A stretch of DNA of 64,000 nt from Fluviicola sp. (lineage in GTDB: Bacteria > Bacteroidota > Bacteroidia > Flavobacteriales_D > Crocinitomicaceae), in the NCBI RefSeq assembly GCF_029266855.1, contig NZ_JAQSWB010000008.1:1-64000 (forward strand), given 5' to 3'. Numbering within the stretch: the first letter of the stretch is position 1; each line of letters starts with the position of its first letter. A program made the translations under genes and the position numbers. The notes below the pieces were generated by a model that saw only the letters and a program-made list of their open reading frames with translations, searched no databases and had not been told where the DNA came from. This document shows, in pieces, positions 18,086 to 28,111 of the stretch.

Positions 18086-19102
18086 ATGAAATTAAATTTA
18101 CTCTTAGCTACTAGCTTAATTACGGGAGCTGCTTTCGGTCAGTTCACGCAAACAAATGAACCAACTGTTGGAATGTACTCAACGATGTATGTTCTTGATT
18201 CCAATGCTGTAAATTATTCATCCATGACAGGTGCGGGTCAAACCTGGGATTACAGTAATACGATTGGAATTTCTTCCTCTGCAACAAAAGATGTTTCTGT
18301 TATGAATCCTTCTTCGACTCCATATTCAGCAAGTTACCCAAGTTCCACGAAGGCGATAGATATACCTGGATTTATGACTAGTTATTTCACCTCTTCTACA
18401 TCCTCCCGCTCTTCACAAGGATTTGTATTTGACGGAGGTGATCTAGCAGGAATGGTCGAAGTAATTTTCAGCGGTGACGAGGAATTATTGATGAATTATC
18501 CTTTTGCATTAAGCGGAACATTGACAGACGCTTTTGCAGGAACTGCAGAAACAACTTTGGGAAGTTTTCCAACAACCGGATCTATTACCGCTACGGTAGA
18601 CGGAACAGGATCTTTGAAATTGAATTCCACGACTACACTTAATAATATTACCCGGTACAAATTGGTTGATCAGGCTAGTGCAAACACTGGACTTTTCGGT
18701 AATATCCTGATGGATCGTGTGCAGTATGAATACTACGATTTATCAACGCCAAGTCTTCCTGTATTTGTTCACTCTGAATTGACAATCACTATCGGTGGAA
18801 CACCAACTGTTCAGCATTTAGTATTAAGCAGTGTTGCACCGGATGAGTACTTAAGCATTTCTGAGAATAACAAAGCTACATTCGGTTTATATCCAAACCC
18901 GGCTAATGAATCAGTAGTTATCTCCGGTTTGGCAGGAAACGAAACAATTTCGATCATTGACATGACTGGAAGAACTGTATTGACAGCACAAAATTCAGGA
19001 ACAACTCAAACGTTGAATGTATCTGATTTCCAGGCAGGAGTTTACAATGTAGTTGTAATTTCGAACGGAAGCAAAACAACAAAAAAACTGACTATTAACT
19101 AA
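18086..19102 (+). CDS. Secreted protein with T9SS type A sorting domain
   Basis: Secreted protein of 338 residues. Signal peptide (1-18, AAFGQ), a body of about 240 residues rich in Ser/Thr/Gly with no recognised domain, and a C-terminal type A sorting domain. The sorting domain is seen as FGLYPNPANESVVISGL, ISIIDMTGRTVL and GVYNVVVISNGSKTTKKLTIN. Such domains direct export through the T9SS and are cleaved when the cargo is attached or released. The body resembles many uncharacterised Flavobacteriales T9SS proteins and its function is unknown. Monocistronic, closed by a strong terminator at 19128. Confidence 0.85.
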   Translation: MKLNLLLATSLITGAAFGQFTQTNEPTVGMYSTMYVLDSNAVNYSSMTGAGQTWDYSNTIGISSSATKDVSVMNPSSTPYSASYPSSTKAIDIPGFMTSYFTSSTSSRSSQGFVFDGGDLAGMVEVIFSGDEELLMNYPFALSGTLTDAFAGTAETTLGSFPTTGSITATVDGTGSLKLNSTTTLNNITRYKLVDQASANTGLFGNILMDRVQYEYYDLSTPSLPVFVHSELTITIGGTPTVQHLVLSSVAPDEYLSISENNKATFGLYPNPANESVVISGLAGNETISIIDMTGRTVLTAQNSGTTQTLNVSDFQAGVYNVVVISNGSKTTKKLTIN

Positions 19103-19127
19103 GTTACAGTCATATAAATACTGAAGA

Positions 19128-19166
19128 GGTCCCGGCCCCGTACAAACGGGACCGGGACCTTTTTTT
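19128..19166 (+). terminator. Strong rho-independent terminator
   Basis: A 14-bp GC-rich stem (GGTCCCGGCCCCGT paired with ACGGGACCGGGACC, one mismatch) with a 4-base ACAA loop, followed by seven T residues, 25 bp after the stop at 19102. Confidence 0.9.
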
Positions 19167-19315
19167 GGGGGTTCCTGACCAAAGCTTTCTTTTTCACTTT
19201 TTATTCCATAAATTAGCCCTCCAATGATTTGAAAGACAAATCCTATTACTACAATTGAGGTATTGCAGGTTTGAGATATATTTTAATCCTTTGCATATCA
19301 GCTACAAGAATAAAA

Positions 19316-22300
19316 ATGAAGTGTTTTCTCCTTCTTATTACCGCTTATTTTTTGCTCAACCCGGTGTTGTATGCTCAATGTAATGCAAATGCCGGGCCTG
19401 ATTCAACGGTTTGTATCGGTGCTTCGATTCAATTAGGAGGAACTCCGGCGGGAAGTGGTCCCGGAACCCTATCCTACTCCTGGGCACCTGCGACCGGGCT
19501 TTCATGCACTACTTGCCCCAATCCTATATTTACAGCAGGTACAAGTCAAACATACACACTCACGGTCAGTTCTACTTCAGGATGTACGGATGACAATACG
19601 GTAAGTATTACAGTTGCCTCTCCGCCCACCGCCGCTTTTAACATTACAGGAAATAACAATTGTTCCAATATTCCTATCCAATTCACAAATACCTCATCGG
19701 GAAGCGGGCTCACTTACTCCTGGAATTTCGGAGATCCCGGTTCCGGTGCACAAAACACCAGCAATCTTATTAACCCGGTTCATCAATACAATGCCGTAGG
19801 ATCAGGGACACAAACGTATAATGTTACACTGACGGTTACCAACTCAAGCGGATGTACGGCAAGTATCAGTCAAACAGTAACAGTCAATGCACTTCCAAAT
19901 CCGGCGTTGATTGACCCGGTTGCCGGAATGCGGAATTGTGACGGCTCCAACTTCGCAATGACCGTTTTCGATGCTTCCTCTACGACACAGATCTCCAATT
20001 ATACCATTCAATGGGGCGATGGTTCCCCTGACTTCAATTCAAACAGCTTTCCCGGTGCCGGAGTTTCACATAACTATACTACGGCCGAAATTTTCACATT
20101 GAATTATACAGTAACAGGTAATAATGGCTGTGTTCAATCAATTGCTTATAATATTGCCAACATTACTAATCCCGCGATCGGAGCAGCCAACCCAGGAGCG
20201 ACAACGGGGTGCGGGCCAATCACACTTTGCTTTCCCCTTAATAATTATTCTTCCAATCACAACACCACTTTTTATGTTGTTAATTACGGAGACGGTTCAC
20301 CTACTGATACTTTGCCGCATCCACCTCCTGCAACTGTCTGCCACACTTATACTACTTCATCCTGCGGGCAAGCCGGAAATCAGTTTGTGTTCAGGATCAA
20401 AGCCATCAACTTATGCGACAGCAGTGAGGCTTCCATTTCACCAATTCGGGTTTATACCGGGCCCGTAGCAAATTTCAACGTTGCAGCGCCTAATAATTGC
20501 GTGGGATCTCCCGTCCTGTTTTTAAATAGCAGCCAGAGTGGATTTAACAGTGCCTGCAGCTCCAGCACCCTCTTTCAATGGAATTTCGGAGACGGTCAAA
20601 CGCTGACCACTGCTACCGCGACCAATCCGACACATGTTTATTCTGCCCCGGGAACGTATACCGTTACACTCACGGCCACAAACAATTGCAGTTCAAATGT
20701 GATTACCCGGACAGTTTGCATCGAGAATCCGCCGACACCTTCGTTTACCGTCATTCCAACATCGGCTTGTATTCCATTTATAGCGCAGGTAAGCGATGCT
20801 TCGAACCTGGCAAACACCTGTAATGTGACCAGAGTCTGGACTGTTCTTTTCAACGGAAGTCCCTGCCTGCCTTCGTCCGGAGCATTTTCATTTACCGGAG
20901 GAACAAACGCTTCATCCGTAAATCCACAAATCCAGTTTACCCAACCGGGAAATTATACCATTCGTTTAACACTTACCAATTCATGCGGTTCCTTTATAGC
21001 AAACCAGGCCGTTGTTGCCCAGGCACCACCCCAGGTAAGCATCAATGCAGTGCCAAGTGTGTGTGCAGGATTAAGTGTGAGCCCTGCGGCAGTTGTCAAT
21101 GATTGCCTTGAGCCATCCGACATTTATGCATGGACATTTACAGGAGCTACCCCTGCAAATGCAACAACTCTTATTCCGGGTTCGATTACGTATCCTGCAG
21201 CCGGAACTTTTCCTATTTCACTGGCCGTAACCAACGCCTGCGGAACGACGACCGCAAACACTTCAGTAGTTATCAGACCTATACCTCCGGTGCTTAATCC
21301 GCAGGTAAACAGTCCGGTATGTGCAGGCAGTACAGCCAACTTCACTTCCGATGCATCTCCTTCCACCACTTATTCCTGGTCTGGTCCTAATTCATTCACA
21401 AGTAACCAACAAAACTTCAATTTAACGAATGTCACAGCGGCCCAAGCAGGAACGTATACTTTATTCGGAACAATGGCAGGCTGTACAGGCCCCAGTTCGT
21501 CCGTAACATTAGTCGTAAACCCTATTCCCGTTATCACCGTCACCCCACCAAATGCAACTATCTGCAACGGTCAGTCTGTTTCCTTAACGGCTTCCGGAGC
21601 AAGCACTTATACCTGGAGTCCGGCCACAGGATTGTCGGCAACTAATACAGCTACCGTAACAGCAAATCCAACAGCTACTCAAACATATACCATTACAGGA
21701 TCTGACGGAGCATGTTCCGGTTCTACCACAGCAGTTATAACGGTAAATCCCTTGCCTGTTGTTAATGCCGGTCCAAATGTCACGCTATGTAATCAAGCAA
21801 TTCCATTTACACTAAGTCCAAGTCCGACAGGAGGAAGCTGGACCGGAATGCATGTTACTCCGGGTGGGATTTTCACACCGAACGGTACCGGGACCTTCCC
21901 TTTGGTTTATTCATTTACCAATGGAAATGGTTGTACTAATACAGACACACTCATAGTAACAGTTGTTGATCCAACAGCTGCATCTGCAGGCCCGGATTCG
22001 ACTACTTGTTTCGGTTCCCCAGCGATCGTTCTAAGCGGTACTCCAAGCGGGGGAGCGTGGACAGGAACGAACATTACCGCAGCAGGAGTATTTACACCCA
22101 ATACGGTCGGAACCCACTCATTGGTTTACACTTTCGGAACCGGGACCTGTTTATCAAGAGACACGATGCTCATGACGGTGAATCCATTACCGATTGTCGA
22201 CGCGGGAACGAACTTTGCCTTATGTATCGATGCCGGAATTCAGACACTCAACGGAACACCTTCGGGCGGAACCTGGAGTGGAACGGGAATTACAAACCCG

Positions 22301-25300
22301 ACGGGAGAATTTACTCCTTCCGTTGCAGGAGCAGGAAATAAAACACTTACTTATTCTTTTACAAACGGAAATGGCTGTACGGCATCCGACAATCTTGTTA
22401 TAACTGTAAATCCCTTACCGCTTGTAAATGCGGGACCGGATACTACGGCATGTGATCAGCCCAATCCGTTTCAATTAAGTTTTTCTCCGACAGGCGGAAC
22501 ATGGACCGGTTTAAACGTGAGCTCAACAGGACAATTTACACCAAACGGAACAGGAGTATTTACCTTAACTTACACTTTCACCAATGCGAACGGCTGTACA
22601 GCCAGTGATACACGGACCGTAACGATTATAAGTCCGACACAACCGGATGCAGGACCGGATTTCGATGTATGTATCGATGCTCCTAATGTCACTTTGGGTG
22701 CTACTCCTGCGGGTGGAACCTGGACAGGTTCATTCACAACATCCGGTGGAATCTTCAACCCCACAGTTGCCGGAAGTTTCAATTTGGTTTATACTTTGGG
22801 ATCAGGAGCCTGTTTGTTGCGCGATACCTTGGTTGCATTGGTAAATCCACTACCCCTTGTCAATGCCGGAACGGATTTCGCTATTTGTATTGATGCCGGA
22901 GTTCAAACTATCAGCGGAACACCTCCGGGAGGAACCTGGTCCGGAACCGGAATAACGAATCCGACAGGAGAATTCACTCCTTCCGTGGCAGGAACAGGAA
23001 ACAAAACACTTACTTATTCCTTTACAGATGCAAACGGGTGTACAGCTTCAGACATTCTTATCATTACGGTAAATCCCTTACCGGTCGTGAATGCAGGAAA
23101 TGACACTACTTTGTGTAATCAGCCGTTTCCTGTCCAGTTTACTGCAACTCCTCCGGGAGGTAGCTGGAGCGGCACAGGAATTACACCTACCGGTACTTTT
23201 ACTCCCGCCGTTACAGGAACTTTTAACCTGGTCTATACATTCACCAACGGAAATAGCTGCACCAATTCAGATACGCGGATTGTAACGGTTGTTAATCCGG
23301 CAATAGCAAATGCAGGACCCGACCTGGAAGCATGTATCGATGCTCCTAATATTCAACTAAGCGGAAGCCCTGCAAGCGGAACCTGGACCGGAAGTTTTGT
23401 CAATTCAAGCGGATTATTCAATCCAAGCATTGCAGGAACTTTCCCATTAGTTATTTCAAACGGTTCAGGAAACTGTCTGACCCGGGACACCATGCTATTT
23501 ACTGTTCACCCACTGCCAATTGTAAGCGTTGGGGCAAATGAAGATTTTTGTCCGAGTGATGCCCCGGTTACATTTTCAGGAAGTCCGGCGAATGGTGTCT
23601 GGAGCGGAAATGGAATTACCGATGCAGCTTTGGGAACATTTGATCCCGGAATAGCGCCAGTAGGAACACACACGATCATTTATACATTTACCAATCCTGT
23701 GACCGGATGTATTAACCGCGACACATTATTGGCAATGGTTCATCCAATGCCTACTGCAAATTTCACTTACAATCCGATCACCTGTATCGGCACTAACGAA
23801 GCTTTTACAAATACCAGTACACTTGCAAACCAGAGCAATTGGGATTTCGGTGACGGGACACTTATTTCCGCTGTCAGCCCGGGACATGCTTACAGTACTG
23901 CCGGTTTTTATGATATCGAATTGCATGTAAGTACTTCCTTCGGATGCCTGGATTCCATTACCCAGCAAATCGAGGTTCGGACTCCTCCGGTGGCAGATTT
24001 CACCTTACTACCCGACTCCGCTTGCGGACCAATGACAGTTACTTTCACAGACCAGTCTTCGGGACAAAGCTTAAGTTATAACTGGAACTACGGTAACGGT
24101 CAAACAAGTACCAACCCGGTTCCTGTTTCACAGACTTACCAGGCAAGCAATGTAACTGACACCTCCTATACCATTACCCTGAACCTAACAAATTTTTGCG
24201 GTACAAGCAGCCATTCCGAACAAATTACGGTGATGCCATCACCTACTGCTGTTTTCGGAACATTAAGCAATATAGGCTGTACGCCGCTTGTCCTGGACAT
24301 GGTGAATAACAGTTATGGAATGCCCGACGTCTATGAATGGAATTTTGGAGACGGAACGACCTCTGATACATCCGGAGCGACGCTTCAACATACTTTTTAT
24401 ACCGGCACAGAAGACACAACTTATACCATCCAACTTGTTGTAATCAACGAATGCGGATCAGATACCATCCAACACCAGGTAACTGTACTCCCACCGCAGG
24501 TAAATGCATTTTTCAATATTGACAATCCTTCCGGTTGTGTTCCCCATACGATCAACCTGAGTCAGTTTTCGCAGGGAGCCAGCTTTTCTTCCTGGGATTT
24601 TGGAGATGGCAACATTTCAAGCGCTTATAATCCATCCCACACATTTACAAGTGCAGGAACCTATGTCGTTTCGCTTTTTGCGGCCGGCTGTGGATTTGAT
24701 ACTGCCACAACCATTGTTACTGTTCATCCATTGCCGCAAATTGATTTTACTTCCCTGGATTCTGTTTGCGTGAACCAGGGCTTCACATTTACCAACCTGA
24801 GCAGCGGAATTGCTTCCATAAACTGGGATTTCGGTGACGGAACGACTTCTACATTGACGAATCCCAGCCACAGTTATTCCAGTGCAGGATCATACACCGT
24901 CACTTTATCCGGGATCAGTCAAACTTATGGCTGTACGACCCAAATAACAAAAACCATTCAGGCAAATCCTGCGCCTAACTCCCAATTTACTCTCGGTCCG
25001 AATAACGGCTGCGTGGATCTGACAGTTCAAATGACGAATAACAGCGTTGGCATTACAAACCAGGTGTGGGATTTCGGTGACGGAAACTCTTCTATTCAGA
25101 ACAGTCCAAATCATACATTTACTACCCCGGGTTCTTATGCCGTACAATTGATTGTTCTGGACAATATCGGCTGTGCAGACACTTCTTTTCAAGTGGTCAC
25201 TGTATATCCCTTACCGGTCGTTGATTTCACGTTTACGGTCGTCGATCCGTGTGTGCAGCCAACAGTTGTGAACTTTACAAACAACAGCAGCAACGCAGTG

Positions 25301-26272
25301 GGTTATACCTGGAGTTTCGGTAACGGGCTTTCTTCCGTACTCACTAATCCAAGTACTACTTACCAGCAAGCCGGAGATTATACCGTTTCCCTTGTCGGAA
25401 CTACCATTCACGGTTGTGTGGACAGTATCCAAAAAACAATTTCCTCCTACCAAATGGCAAGTGCCTCTTTTGTTTTACCAACGGACTCCATTTGTGTGGG
25501 AGAAGAACTACAGATCCAGGTTAATTCGCAATTTGCCAATTCCATTTCCTGGTCGATGGGTAACGGAACGGTTCTTACAGGAAACACTATAACTTACAGT
25601 TACAATGCAAGCGGTACATACAACCTTGTAGTCATAGCATATGGAAACGGCGGATGCAATGACACCCTTGCTTCCAATGGCACAATTACCGTATTGCCTC
25701 AGCCAACAGCTGATTTCAGTTATGCCAACATTGAAGGTACCGAACCATTGAGCGGGATTGTAGCATTTACGAACCTGAGCAGTTTAGCAGATTATTATTC
25801 CTGGGATCTTGGAAACGGAAGTTTCTCTTCCGAAGAACATCCGACAGAACGGTACGAGCAGGATGGTGAGTTCCAGGTTACACTTATTGCCACAACGATC
25901 TACGGCTGTGTCGACACCCTTGTAAAAACCATTACGGTAGACTTCTTTTACGGTTTATATATTCCAAATGCAATGAGTCCGGGACACACCGATTTCGAGG
26001 TGGCGAATTTCATTCCGAAAGGTGTCGGTTTAAAGGAATTCGAGTTATTGATCTATGATGACTGGGGAAATCTGATCTGGTCCACTACGGCATTGGATGC
26101 CGACGGAAGACCGACGGAGCATTGGGACGGAACATACCGCGGTGAGCCCGTTCAACAGGACGCATATGTATGGAAAGCAAGTGCAACTTTCGAAAATGCA
26201 GATGTCTGGGAAGGAAAAGAGTACCCGAAAGGAAGGATCAAACGGTCCGGAACAGTAACCGTAATACGATAA
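19316..26272 (+). CDS. Giant PKD/Ig-like repeat adhesin with gliding-motility (CHU_C) C-terminal domain
   Basis: Secreted surface protein of 2318 residues from the ATG at 19316 (MKCFLLLITAYFLL signal peptide); the frame extends upstream only to a TTG at 19271. The N-terminal about 800 residues hold Ig-like and PKD modules (WNFGDGQTLTTA). Nine modules of about 73 residues then form three successive near-identical 221-residue super-units (nucleotides 21752-23746). About nine further PKD domains follow (WDFGDGTTS, WDFGDGNSS and variants). The last about 100 residues are a CHU_C/type B sorting domain (FELLIYDDWGNLIWST, HWDGTYRGEPVQQDAYVWKA). PKD arrays in Bacteroidota mediate adhesion or form stalks of gliding adhesins such as SprB. 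The next gene, a PorP/SprF barrel, begins 3 bp downstream and is its probable secretion partner. Confidence 0.92.
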   Translation: MKCFLLLITAYFLLNPVLYAQCNANAGPDSTVCIGASIQLGGTPAGSGPGTLSYSWAPATGLSCTTCPNPIFTAGTSQTYTLTVSSTSGCTDDNTVSITVASPPTAAFNITGNNNCSNIPIQFTNTSSGSGLTYSWNFGDPGSGAQNTSNLINPVHQYNAVGSGTQTYNVTLTVTNSSGCTASISQTVTVNALPNPALIDPVAGMRNCDGSNFAMTVFDASSTTQISNYTIQWGDGSPDFNSNSFPGAGVSHNYTTAEIFTLNYTVTGNNGCVQSIAYNIANITNPAIGAANPGATTGCGPITLCFPLNNYSSNHNTTFYVVNYGDGSPTDTLPHPPPATVCHTYTTSSCGQAGNQFVFRIKAINLCDSSEASISPIRVYTGPVANFNVAAPNNCVGSPVLFLNSSQSGFNSACSSSTLFQWNFGDGQTLTTATATNPTHVYSAPGTYTVTLTATNNCSSNVITRTVCIENPPTPSFTVIPTSACIPFIAQVSDASNLANTCNVTRVWTVLFNGSPCLPSSGAFSFTGGTNASSVNPQIQFTQPGNYTIRLTLTNSCGSFIANQAVVAQAPPQVSINAVPSVCAGLSVSPAAVVNDCLEPSDIYAWTFTGATPANATTLIPGSITYPAAGTFPISLAVTNACGTTTANTSVVIRPIPPVLNPQVNSPVCAGSTANFTSDASPSTTYSWSGPNSFTSNQQNFNLTNVTAAQAGTYTLFGTMAGCTGPSSSVTLVVNPIPVITVTPPNATICNGQSVSLTASGASTYTWSPATGLSATNTATVTANPTATQTYTITGSDGACSGSTTAVITVNPLPVVNAGPNVTLCNQAIPFTLSPSPTGGSWTGMHVTPGGIFTPNGTGTFPLVYSFTNGNGCTNTDTLIVTVVDPTAASAGPDSTTCFGSPAIVLSGTPSGGAWTGTNITAAGVFTPNTVGTHSLVYTFGTGTCLSRDTMLMTVNPLPIVDAGTNFALCIDAGIQTLNGTPSGGTWSGTGITNPTGEFTPSVAGAGNKTLTYSFTNGNGCTASDNLVITVNPLPLVNAGPDTTACDQPNPFQLSFSPTGGTWTGLNVSSTGQFTPNGTGVFTLTYTFTNANGCTASDTRTVTIISPTQPDAGPDFDVCIDAPNVTLGATPAGGTWTGSFTTSGGIFNPTVAGSFNLVYTLGSGACLLRDTLVALVNPLPLVNAGTDFAICIDAGVQTISGTPPGGTWSGTGITNPTGEFTPSVAGTGNKTLTYSFTDANGCTASDILIITVNPLPVVNAGNDTTLCNQPFPVQFTATPPGGSWSGTGITPTGTFTPAVTGTFNLVYTFTNGNSCTNSDTRIVTVVNPAIANAGPDLEACIDAPNIQLSGSPASGTWTGSFVNSSGLFNPSIAGTFPLVISNGSGNCLTRDTMLFTVHPLPIVSVGANEDFCPSDAPVTFSGSPANGVWSGNGITDAALGTFDPGIAPVGTHTIIYTFTNPVTGCINRDTLLAMVHPMPTANFTYNPITCIGTNEAFTNTSTLANQSNWDFGDGTLISAVSPGHAYSTAGFYDIELHVSTSFGCLDSITQQIEVRTPPVADFTLLPDSACGPMTVTFTDQSSGQSLSYNWNYGNGQTSTNPVPVSQTYQASNVTDTSYTITLNLTNFCGTSSHSEQITVMPSPTAVFGTLSNIGCTPLVLDMVNNSYGMPDVYEWNFGDGTTSDTSGATLQHTFYTGTEDTTYTIQLVVINECGSDTIQHQVTVLPPQVNAFFNIDNPSGCVPHTINLSQFSQGASFSSWDFGDGNISSAYNPSHTFTSAGTYVVSLFAAGCGFDTATTIVTVHPLPQIDFTSLDSVCVNQGFTFTNLSSGIASINWDFGDGTTSTLTNPSHSYSSAGSYTVTLSGISQTYGCTTQITKTIQANPAPNSQFTLGPNNGCVDLTVQMTNNSVGITNQVWDFGDGNSSIQNSPNHTFTTPGSYAVQLIVLDNIGCADTSFQVVTVYPLPVVDFTFTVVDPCVQPTVVNFTNNSSNAVGYTWSFGNGLSSVLTNPSTTYQQAGDYTVSLVGTTIHGCVDSIQKTISSYQMASASFVLPTDSICVGEELQIQVNSQFANSISWSMGNGTVLTGNTITYSYNASGTYNLVVIAYGNGGCNDTLASNGTITVLPQPTADFSYANIEGTEPLSGIVAFTNLSSLADYYSWDLGNGSFSSEEHPTERYEQDGEFQVTLIATTIYGCVDTLVKTITVDFFYGLYIPNAMSPGHTDFEVANFIPKGVGLKEFELLIYDDWGNLIWSTTALDADGRPTEHWDGTYRGEPVQQDAYVWKASATFENADVWEGKEYPKGRIKRSGTVTVIR
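21752..23746 (+). repeat. Three 221-residue super-repeats, each of three modules
   Basis: Super-units begin near 21752, 22414 and 23077, about 662-669 bp each. Each has module A (VNAGPDxTxCNQ to NGNGCTxSDT), module B (AGPDxxxCIDAPN to CLxRDT) and module C (GTNFAICIDAG, SGTGITNPTGEFTPSVAG). Module C of the third unit is diverged. The similarity is stronger in protein than in DNA. Confidence 0.8.
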
Positions 26273-26275
26273 GTT

Positions 26276-27325
26276 ATGAGAGCGCTACTTTTATTCATAT
26301 CATTTATTGCTGCTGTGGGAAATACTTACTCGCAAGACCCCAACTTTTCCCAGTTTTACAATAACCCCATTTATTACAATCCTTCCATGACTGCCGTGAA
26401 TAACGGAATTGCCATTCGTTTGAATGCGCGTTCCTTATGGGGACCGATCCCAGGGAGATTTAACACCTTTTCCTTCTCAGCCGAAGCACAGACGATGTAC
26501 AAGATGGGACTTGGAATTATGGCCTATTCCGATGTAGGTGGCGAAGCACTTCTAAGAACTGCCGGAGGTTATATCAACTACTCATACAGACCCGTCGATA
26601 CCAAGAACTTTATTCTGCAGGCCGGAGTAAGCGGTGGATTTGTGACGAAAAATATTGACTGGTCGAAATTGACTTTCTCCGACCAGTTGGATGAGACGAT
26701 GGGAAAAATCAAGGAGAGTAATTTCAACCGACCGGGATACAACAGCGTTTCTTATGCTGATTTCAGTGCCGGGCTAGTAGCCCGATTCAATGGCTCTACC
26801 CGTAAACAAAGCAGTTCGTTTAAACGATTCAACGCCACCCTTGGCGGTGCAATCCATCATTTGTCGCAACCAAAAGATGCTTTCCTGGCAGATGGAGACA
26901 AATTACCGTTTAAATTAGTCTTTCATGCCTCATCCAACTTATTGTTCCATGAATTCGTGGTTTCCCCGGGAGCCGTTTTCGAAATGCAGAATGAATTCAG
27001 GACTTTCAGTATCGGTAGTAATTTTATCAATCAACCCTTCATTATCGGGATTTGGTTCAGAAACAGAACCGCTGCGTTGAGCTTCAAGCAATATGATTCG
27101 TTTATTTTCACACTTGGATTGAATATGCGAACGAAATACGAAAGTATCTGGCGTGTGACTTATAATTTTGACATGACAATTTCCCGTTTGAAGACCAGCA
27201 GTTATGGAAGTCATGAACTTTCCCTCTTATTTGAGATTCCGAACAAGGTGTTGTTTTCCAAGAATGTGAACAGCAAAAATGCACGGAGAAGATACCAGTG
27301 CCCGAAGGAGTTTAGCGGATTCTGA
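26276..27325 (+). CDS. PorP/SprF family T9SS outer-membrane protein
   Basis: Beta-barrel of 349 residues, normal for the family, without the SPOR tail of the relative at 2111. The signal peptide (1-20, NTYSQD) is followed by the family start NFSQFYNNPIYYNPSMTAVNNG and regular amphipathic strands. PorP/SprF proteins assist secretion or anchoring of the type-B-CTD protein encoded next to them. The ATG is 3 bp after the stop of the giant adhesin, so translation is probably coupled. After it comes an AT-rich inverted repeat (27329-27418) shared with the response-regulator gene on the other strand. The two PorP/SprF proteins in this window are clearly diverged, consistent with each serving its own cargo. 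Confidence 0.9.
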   Translation: MRALLLFISFIAAVGNTYSQDPNFSQFYNNPIYYNPSMTAVNNGIAIRLNARSLWGPIPGRFNTFSFSAEAQTMYKMGLGIMAYSDVGGEALLRTAGGYINYSYRPVDTKNFILQAGVSGGFVTKNIDWSKLTFSDQLDETMGKIKESNFNRPGYNSVSYADFSAGLVARFNGSTRKQSSSFKRFNATLGGAIHHLSQPKDAFLADGDKLPFKLVFHASSNLLFHEFVVSPGAVFEMQNEFRTFSIGSNFINQPFIIGIWFRNRTAALSFKQYDSFIFTLGLNMRTKYESIWRVTYNFDMTISRLKTSSYGSHELSLLFEIPNKVLFSKNVNSKNARRRYQCPKEFSGF

Positions 27326-27328
27326 GTA

Positions 27329-27418
27329 AATTATCAATGACCTAATTATTAATTATCAAGAGGAATTTCGAAAGAAAATGAGTCCACTTGATAATTACGA
27401 CATTGTTAATTAATTATT
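27329..27418. repeat. AATTATCAA-word inverted repeat, copy 2 (convergent gap)
   Basis: The left arm (27329-27360) matches 29 of 32 bases of 7264-7295 and ends AATTATCAAG. The right arm starts CTTGATAATT (27387-27396) and continues with inverted ATTGTTAATTAATT words. It fills the gap between two convergent stop codons, so a bidirectional terminator is plausible although T-runs are poor. Confidence 0.65.
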
Positions 27419-27421
27419 CCT

Positions 27422-28075
27422 CTAAACCCATTTCTTCTGCATGGCCAGGCGAACAGCTTCGACTTTTGAGTTTACATGAAGTTTTTCGTAGATATTGGTC
27501 ATGTGTTTGCGCACTGTATGCGGGCTAATGAATAATTCATCTGCAATAATCGTATAGCTTTTACCCTGTGCCAGGCAATTGAGAATATCCATTTCACGTG
27601 AGCTTAGCGGTGTTGTTTCCGCTGCGGAAGCTTCTTTGTTTTGATTCTGAATGAAATTATATGCTTTTTTTGCGATTGCGGGGGCTAAGGGAGCCGCTCC
27701 AAATTCAAGTACATTGTCGATTGCCAGATGAAGATTTGCAATCGATTCGTCCTTTAACAAATAGCCACTGGCCCCTGCCTGGATTGCAGCAAAAATACGT
27801 TCCTCATCATCAAATACCGTGATCATGATGAAATGGATCTGCGGGAACAGGATCTTGGCTTGTTTCACTGCTTCAATCCCATCCATCAGTGGCATATCAA
27901 TGTCCATGAAAATAATCTCCGGGAGCGGTGTCAGATTTGGAAGCACATAAAGGAAGGCCTGCCCGTTAAACGCAGACATCGTAATTTTTACTCCCGGTTT
28001 CGCTTCAAGCTTTTCGGTTAAGATTTGTACATTGTACATTTTGTCATCGACAATTCCTATTGGACAGATTCCCAT
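27422..28075 (-). CDS. LuxR/NarL-family response regulator
   Basis: Two-component transcription factor of 217 residues. Receiver domain (about 5-125) with acidic pocket IVDD, phospho-acceptor Asp58 in IFMDIDMP, the Thr of MITV and the Lys of LLKD. C-terminal LuxR-type helix-turn-helix (about 150-215, LSSREMDILNCLAQGKSYTIIADELFISPHTVRKH). Phosphorylation by the kinase encoded 36 bp upstream would drive DNA binding. It is the last gene of an operon propeller protein, histidine kinase, regulator. The targets are unknown. The convergent adhesin/PorP operon next door is a possible one, but nothing in the sequence proves it. Confidence 0.93.
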   Translation of the reverse strand: MGICPIGIVDDKMYNVQILTEKLEAKPGVKITMSAFNGQAFLYVLPNLTPLPEIIFMDIDMPLMDGIEAVKQAKILFPQIHFIMITVFDDEERIFAAIQAGASGYLLKDESIANLHLAIDNVLEFGAAPLAPAIAKKAYNFIQNQNKEASAAETTPLSSREMDILNCLAQGKSYTIIADELFISPHTVRKHMTNIYEKLHVNSKVEAVRLAMQKKWV

Positions 28076-28111
28076 ACAGACAAATGTGAGAATTTATTCA
28101 ACCAATTCCAA

